DNA of 64,000 nt, taken from Thalassospira profundimaris (GTDB lineage: Bacteria; Pseudomonadota; Alphaproteobacteria; Rhodospirillales; Thalassospiraceae). The position numbers were made by a program, and so were the translations under genes. Each line of letters begins with the position of its first letter. Position 1 is the first letter of the stretch. This document shows positions 63,953 through 64,000 of this stretch, piece after piece. The notes below the pieces were generated by a model, which ran no database searches, had not been told where the DNA came from, and worked only from the letters and a program-made list of their open reading frames with translations. The stretch is taken from positions 278,793-342,792 of the forward strand of contig NZ_JPWH01000002.1 of NCBI RefSeq assembly GCF_003326755.1, given 5' to 3'.

Positions 63953-64000
63953 GGGCCCGTAGCTCAGTTGGTAGAGCAACTGACTTTTAATCAGTTGGCC
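63953..64000 (+). tRNA. tRNA-Lys (TTT), partial
   Basis: The first 48 nt of a tRNA: acceptor GGGCCCG, D arm GCTC...GAGC, anticodon stem ACTGA/TCAGT with loop CTTTTAA (anticodon TTT). The T arm and 3' acceptor lie beyond the right edge. Confidence 0.92.

Overview
The window looks like a chromosomal segment of an alphaproteobacterium of the Rhodospirillales type, most probably Thalassospira or a close relative. This is judged from gene content and protein style, not from a database search. Supporting signs are moderately GC-rich coding DNA, two DUF1127 proteins, a DUF455 ferritin-like protein, a cysE-iscR-desulfurase-iscS-iscU-iscA-hscB-hscA-fdx-iscX operon, a YhdP-like AsmA protein and a gyrA-coaD-cyclophilin cluster. 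I recognise 57 protein genes, two complete tRNAs (Met, His) and one partial tRNA (Lys) cut by the right edge.

Layout. 0-8.3 kb: partial zinc alcohol dehydrogenase, LysR/EamA divergent pair, DUF455 protein, a degenerate HPt-receiver protein, bcp peroxiredoxin and glnE. 8.5-15.7 kb: large AsmA-domain envelope protein, tyrS, anmK and an alpha/beta hydrolase. 15.8-26.2 kb: the Fe-S cluster block (cysE to iscX), closed by a strong terminator and followed by tenA and mnmA. 26.4-29.3 kb: tRNA-Met followed by an AT-rich two-gene island (ParB/Srx-like protein plus Dam-type DNA adenine methylase) that is clearly foreign in base and codon use. 29.3-42 kb: a regulatory and transport-rich stretch with three AraC and one LysR regulators, three EamA exporters, two DUF1127 proteins, an EAL phosphodiesterase and a class III nucleotide cyclase. 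42-50.5 kb: TPR-sulfotransferase, adenosine deaminase, two hydrolases, OsmC protein and a PAS-GGDEF protein. 50.7-64 kb: glnB-glnA operon, aminotransferase, Gfo/Idh oxidoreductase, tRNA-His, pyrC, an SprA-related protein, a fifth EamA transporter, gyrA, coaD, a periplasmic cyclophilin and the start of tRNA-Lys.

How genes fit together. CysE makes O-acetylserine for cysteine. Two cysteine desulfurases take sulfur from cysteine, IscU/IscA with HscBA/Fdx build Fe-S clusters, IscR senses them, and MnmA uses desulfurase-derived sulfur for tRNA thiolation. GlnB (PII), GlnE (adenylyltransferase) and GlnA (glutamine synthetase) are all present and form the nitrogen-assimilation control circuit, with GlnE 42 kb away from its target. 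Second-messenger genes (EAL, GGDEF, class III cyclase) lie within 17 kb of each other.

The most unusual part is the ParB-like/adenine methylase pair beside tRNA-Met, a possible minimal modification or defence module. Other notable points are well-formed operator-like repeats in several divergent regulator intergenic regions, and several proteins that have lost the expected catalytic or phosphoacceptor residue.
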